In this document: positions 19,242 to 22,811 of the stretch, one piece after another
How positions within the stretch are numbered: position 1 is the stretch's first letter
Layout: every line of letters starts with the position of its first letter
Origin: Hypsibius dujardini
Taxonomy: Eukaryota; Tardigrada; Eutardigrada; Parachela; Hypsibiidae
Assembly (NCBI GenBank): GCA_001579985.1
Contig: LRSR01004666.1
Location: 1 to 22,811, forward strand
Direction: 5' to 3'
Length of the DNA: 22,811 nt
Notes under the pieces: model-generated
Seen by the model: only the letters and a program-made list of their open reading frames with translations
Database searches by the model: none
Told to the model about the DNA's origin: nothing
Made by a program: the position numbers and the translations under genes

Positions 19242-19928
19242 TTATCCCAGTGATTGGAACTCTTCGAGAGTTCTTTTCTGACGTCCAGTTTCATCGAAAT
19301 TTTCCACCGCAAGCCAAGCTTCCAAGGCGCGTTGCAACGCCGGCCATTCGTAATCCATCATGGCGTAAAACATGTCATCGATGCTCTTGTCTTTGAGTAT
19401 TAACCGTTGCCGGTGGATCCCTTCGAGTCGGAAACCGAACCGTTGCGCAGCTCGGCGCGATCGAGCGTTTTCCGTTCCGCAGAGCCACTCCAGACGACGA
19501 TTCCCCAAAGCGAACGCCTCTTTCGCTAGCAGGTACAGCGTTTCTGTGCTTTTCGGTGTTCGTTGCATGCCGGCGCCGAAGATGACGCTTCCGATCTCCG
19601 CTCGACCGTGATCTGGAACGAGGGATCGAAGAGTGAGGGATCCGTGGACGACGCCGGTCTTTTGGTCCACCACTGCGTATGCCCATGGGTCCGTGCCTGC
19701 TGCACGTTCCGTGAGCCAGCTGTCGAATTCGGTGCGGTCGAGGAAAGGCCCACACAGCATGTAATCGAAAAGCTTCGGGTCCGAGCCTGGTCCTTGAACG
19801 ACGCCCCATAGATCGTCTCCGTGACGGGAGCAGTCGAGCTTTTCTAAACGGACAAATCGACCTTCCAGTGTTCTGCTGTCTGGAAGCCTCGCCGGCTGCC
19901 AATGCCTGAGGTCCTTGCTGATCTCCAT
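19242..19928 (-). CDS. GNAT family N-acetyltransferase, copy 4, intact, intronless
   Basis: It has 228 codons in a single exon. Seen in order: WQPARLPDSRTLEGRFVRL at 10-28; GPGSDPKLFDYMLCGPF; DPWAYAVVDQKTGVVHG; IGSVIFGAGMQRTPKSTET with the acetyl-CoA loop; RRLEWLCGTENARSRRAA then QRFGFRLEG; EWPALQRALEAWLAVENFDE near the C-terminus. The start is shared with copy 5 (ME, then DLR.WQPARLPDS). By hand alignment it is roughly 80% identical to copy 5 without gaps, and the 5' flanks are also homologous for about 240 bp, so both came from one tandem duplication. The acceptor substrate is unknown. Confidence 0.92.
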   Translation of the reverse strand: MEISKDLRHWQPARLPDSRTLEGRFVRLEKLDCSRHGDDLWGVVQGPGSDPKLFDYMLCGPFLDRTEFDSWLTERAAGTDPWAYAVVDQKTGVVHGSLTLRSLVPDHGRAEIGSVIFGAGMQRTPKSTETLYLLAKEAFALGNRRLEWLCGTENARSRRAAQRFGFRLEGIHRQRLILKDKSIDDMFYAMMDYEWPALQRALEAWLAVENFDETGRQKRTLEEFQSLG

Positions 19929-20170
19929 GACGGAATGTATGTTAAAGCAAGCTGTGTAACGTAATCCACTGAATGAGCTACTGTCTATAACGTAGTGTGG
20001 ACTGAACTAAATGTGCGGCCTCGGCAAGTTTTGGCCGGAAGACGAGCTTCAAAGAAAAAGGAAAGACCTGCATGGATGTCGTCTCGTTATCAGCAAAGTC
20101 GGCTTTTAAGCGTTCTACCTTGATAATATTGGATACTGGAATTTGAACCGAGGCGGTGCGATTAAATCAT
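19929..20170 (-). promoter_or_regulatory. 5' flank shared with copy 5 (duplicated promoter region)
   Basis: Collinear similarity to 21225-21465 includes TTTGGCCGGAA, GAGCTACTG, GAATTTGAACCGAG and CGGTGCGATT. The flank duplicated along with the gene and stayed alignable. No TATA box is obvious. Confidence 0.5.
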
Positions 20171-20537
20171 ACTTAAGGACAAGCGTATAGACAGCGATAC
20201 AATTTTAAGGTTCCCTTCCCGCTCCCGCCAGGCATATGCAGTGGCGGATTGAGGTCAAACTCGCAGGGGAGAGTAACCCTGCGGAAGAAGAAATGTTTGT
20301 CACCCCCGGCGAGGGGCACCCCCCCCCCCAACGCATGCCGGAGGAGGGGGGGGTTGTGGTATGTTTAAAAAAAGACCCGAAGGTTTTCGAATTAAACTGA
20401 GTGGGAGATCTCAGGGACGACGGAGAAGGCCGATAAATTCACAGATGAATGGCGGATATATGAAGAATTCATTTATCAGTTCAGCTAAACAATGTGCAAT
20501 GAACAATCACACACCAGCGACGCAAAATGACTTGCTT
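20171..20537. other. Spacer between GNAT copies 4 and 5 with paired homopolymer runs
   Basis: Around 20319-20353 a run of C (CACCCCCCCCCCCAA) is followed within about 20 bp by a run of G (GAGGGGGGGGTTG), which could pair as a hairpin. Nothing else is recognised. Such runs are prone to sequencing error. Confidence 0.5.
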
Positions 20538-21224
20538 TCATATCAATGCTCGAATTTCCTCGAGGGTTCTTATCTGGCGTTCATTTTCATCGAAATTCTC
20601 CACCGCAAGCCAAGCTTCCAAGGCGCGTTGCAAGCCCGGCCATTCATGGTCCAAAATAGCGTAGAACATGACGTCGATGCCGTTGCCTTTGAGCACTAAT
20701 CGTTGCCGATGAATGCCTTCGAACCGGAAACCGAAGCGCTGGGCAGCTCGACGCGAGCGTACGTTGTCTACGCCGCAATGCCATTCCAGACGACGATTCC
20801 CCAAAGCGAACGCCTCTTTTGCTAGCAGGTACAATGTTTCGGTGCTTTTGGGTGTTCGTTGCATGCCGGATCCGAATATGACGCTCCCGATCTCCGCTCG
20901 ACCATGGGCCGGGACGAGGGACGGAAGGGTAACGGATCCGTGGACAACGCCGGTCTTTTGGTCCACCACTGCGTATGCCCATGGGTCCGTAGCTGCAGCG
21001 CGGTCGGTGAGCCAGCTGTCGAATTCGACACGTTGAGGAAACGGTCCCCACAGCATGTGATCAAACAGCTTCGGGTCCGAGCCCGGTCCTTGAACGGCGG
21101 TCCATAGACCGTCACCGTGGCGGGAGCAGTCAAGCTTTTCCAGACAAACCAAACGACCTTCCAAAGTTCTACTGTCTGGAAGTCTCGCGGGCTGCCAGTC
21201 ACGAAGATCATTGGCGTGCTCCAT
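20538..21224 (-). CDS. GNAT family N-acetyltransferase, copy 5, intact, intronless
   Basis: It has 228 codons in a single exon, collinear with copy 4. Seen: WQPARLPDSRTLEG; CLEKL in place of the usual RLEKL; GPGSDPKLFDHMLWGPF; DPWAYAVVDQKTGVVHGSV; IGSVIFGSGMQRTPKSTET; RRLEWHCGVDNVRSRRAA then QRFGFRFEG; EWPGLQRALEAWLAVENFDE. The C-terminus ends RTLEEIRALI. It is the upstream-most copy of the array, as the genes point left. Function is presumably small-molecule or N-terminal amine acetylation in the cytosol; no signal peptide or membrane segment is visible. Confidence 0.92.
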   Translation of the reverse strand: MEHANDLRDWQPARLPDSRTLEGRLVCLEKLDCSRHGDGLWTAVQGPGSDPKLFDHMLWGPFPQRVEFDSWLTDRAAATDPWAYAVVDQKTGVVHGSVTLPSLVPAHGRAEIGSVIFGSGMQRTPKSTETLYLLAKEAFALGNRRLEWHCGVDNVRSRRAAQRFGFRFEGIHRQRLVLKGNGIDVMFYAILDHEWPGLQRALEAWLAVENFDENERQIRTLEEIRALI

Positions 21225-21465
21225 GACGGAAGATATGCGAAAGGAAACTCTGTGCCGTTTGTAGTGAACTGAGCGAGCTACTGCCTACATCATGCTGATG
21301 AATCAGTTGAATGTGCGGTGTAAGACGGTTTGGCCGGAATACGAGCTTATTCGGAAGGAAAGACAAGCACTGATATAGCGCTGTCATCAGAAAAGTTGCT
21401 TTTAGTGCCCGGTCTTTATCGCATTCGACGCTGGAATTTGAACCGAGACGGTGCGATTTAATATT
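21225..21465 (-). promoter_or_regulatory. 5' flank of copy 5, homologous to the copy 4 flank
   Basis: Pairs with 19929-20170 in the same order and orientation; see that entry for the shared words. Conserved blocks in both are the best candidates for shared regulatory sites. Confidence 0.5.
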
Positions 21466-21494
21466 GCGTAATAAGCGGAGAGGTGGGAATGTTT

Positions 21495-21600
21495 GGCACT
21501 CCGACATTTCGTACCTCGACAACTCGTAGATCGACATTCCGTACCTCGACAACTCGTAGACCGACATGTCGTACCTCGATGTTGTACCTCTGAATTCGTA
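21495..21600. repeat. Tandem repeat, 30-bp unit, degenerate
   Basis: The unit CGTACCTCGACAACTCGTAG followed by A/ACCGACAT appears about two and a half times and decays into related words further right. Arg/Cys/Ser/Thr-rich frames on the minus strand follow from the repeat. Confidence 0.75.
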
Positions 21601-21959
21601 TCCGGGTACAATTTATTTCTTGACATATCATACCGCGACATTTACACTCATAGACAAATCGTATCAAGAGAGGCAAATTACCGTCATTCAGCAGACCGAA
21701 TCGTTGCCTGCGAGCCTTATCAGCGGAGTTGGCTTTTGTTGTGCGATTCGCGCACGAAATTCCTGGCCTCAATTCGCTTGACCGCTGGTACGGGAACAAA
21801 TCAAGTATTGAAGAAGATTGTATTGAGATAACGCTGTTAGTGTTGAGAGGGTTCTGTGCACGCGCTTCGCGAGAACACCGTTTCCAGCGAGAACACCGTT
21901 TCCAACGGGCGGAATACCAATGGTTACATGTACAGTATCATAGACCAAATACGTACCTG

Positions 21960-22110
21960 TATACGTAGTGTTCGGGTTCGAATTGTCTTGGTGTGATTTG
22001 TCAAGTCGTACGAAATGTCTATAATTACGATATGTCTGGGTACAAATTGAGAGATGCGAATTGTCTGAATACGATTTGTCTTGTCTGGGTGCGACCTGTT
22101 GGCGCACTGA
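21960..22110. repeat. Degenerate short tandem repeats (TACGATTTGTCTGGGT-like)
   Basis: Loose units of 16-25 bp centred on words such as GATTTGTC, GATATGTCTGGGTAC and GAATTGTCT recur. A separate 9-bp repeat (CGACAACTC, three units) lies at 22349-22373 and shares a word with the repeat at 21495. Confidence 0.5.
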
Positions 22111-22745
22111 AAGTTTCCCCTTCCCGGTTTATGAGACCGAAATTTATTCTATTATTATTAAATTGGTATTTCCATTGGGCAGGGAGGCATGGCATTTACA
22201 ACTTCGCTTATGCGGCAATCGACCGTTAGTTGATAAATAGTTCAAGGTCCAGTCTTTAGCTAAGCGGGTCGTCCAGCAATGGAAAGGGGACCGTCGTTGA
22301 CCTTCAGTAGGTGGCCGGTGGTAAATTCAAAAGGTTGGCTTCATTGTCGACAACTCGACAACTCGACAACTCGTGCATACTGTACTGGTTCTTTATTCTT
22401 CTGCCATTATAAAGAGGTTAGAAGGAAGGTTTGGCGGCGAAGAATTGGCTCCCCAGACGAATTGAAACCGTGAAGCAATTCAATTCCTTTCTCTTGATGT
22501 CGAAATAAAGCTTATACAATAGGAAGCGAAGCATGTGACGTTCGTATTTGTTGCTGTGATTTGCCGGTCAATATTTCAAGGTTGATTCTCATGCGCCACA
22601 TATTGCTCACATGTACTCGTATTGTAATTCTCATGCTGTACAGAAGGGTTATCCAGCCAAGTTGCCCAACATTAGGGCCAGATTCAATGCAACACGCCAG
22701 ACACACACGGTGATAAATATTGTGAGCGCTGCTAGATCAGATTCA
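22111..22745. other. No recognised gene
   Basis: Apart from the CGACAACTC triplet at 22349-22373, nothing with protein-like or RNA-gene character was found. Confidence 0.5.
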
Positions 22746-22749
22746 GTCC

Positions 22750-22757
22750 TATATAAA
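22750..22757 (+). promoter_or_regulatory. TATA-like box near the right edge
   Basis: TATATAAA followed about 30 bp later by a pyrimidine-rich, initiator-like region. This could be the promoter of a plus-strand gene starting beyond the window. It is unconfirmed. Confidence 0.3.
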
Positions 22758-22811
22758 ACTTGCCCGCTCACGCACGCTTTGGAGTCTGTTACTCCAATTT
22801 CCGAACTTTCT

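Noticed and set aside
19375-19902. A long second frame on the minus strand (175 codons) over GNAT copy 4
   Set aside because: It is an Arg/Ser-rich shadow of the real frame, held open by GC-rich codons. Similar shadows occur over copies 1 and 5.

Overview
This is eukaryotic, almost certainly animal, nuclear DNA. The genes are split by GT-AG introns, much of the space between them is transposon-derived, and (GACA/GTCT)n microsatellites recur throughout. No bacterial or phage gene organisation is present. The REEP and carbonyl-reductase genes and the repeat style suggest a marine invertebrate (lancelet, mollusc or similar), but the clade cannot be fixed from the sequence alone.

Region 1 (1-5.1 kb, minus strand) holds two tandem carbonyl-reductase-like SDR genes with the same exon plan. 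The gene at 30-1780 is open across six exons, keeps the cofactor and catalytic motifs, and runs off the left edge of the window before its last exon. The copy at 3317-5108 is a pseudogene: exon 5 has a 1-base insertion and an in-frame stop, and part of that exon is duplicated. Its last exon is cut by a 694-bp hAT-like element (2626-3319) flanked by perfect 8-bp target duplications, and the element's first three bases form the stop codon.

Region 2 (5.1-8.0 kb) has no recognisable protein gene. It holds two related TA-flanked MITEs, a 91-bp-arm foldback element, and possible 5' non-coding exons of the next gene.

Region 3 (8.0-13.2 kb, plus strand) is one gene for a REEP1-4-type ER-membrane-shaping protein of 222 aa in three coding exons. 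Its 3.5-kb first intron is filled with minisatellites, microsatellites and AT-rich repeats.

Region 4 (13.5-21.2 kb, minus strand) is a tandem array of intronless GNAT N-acetyltransferase genes of a family (Acetyltransf_3, RimJ/RimL-like, about 228 aa) best known from bacteria and fungi. There are three intact copies (13867-14550, 19242-19928, 20538-21224), one frameshifted copy (16277-16945), one copy interrupted by a single TAG at a conserved Trp (17212-17901), and one 3'-end fragment (18434-18532). Split genes in one half of the window and an intronless microbial-type family in the other suggest horizontal acquisition followed by birth-and-death amplification. That is an inference still to be tested.

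Region 5 (21.2-22.8 kb) has degenerate short tandem repeats and a TATA-like box near the right edge, and no recognisable gene.
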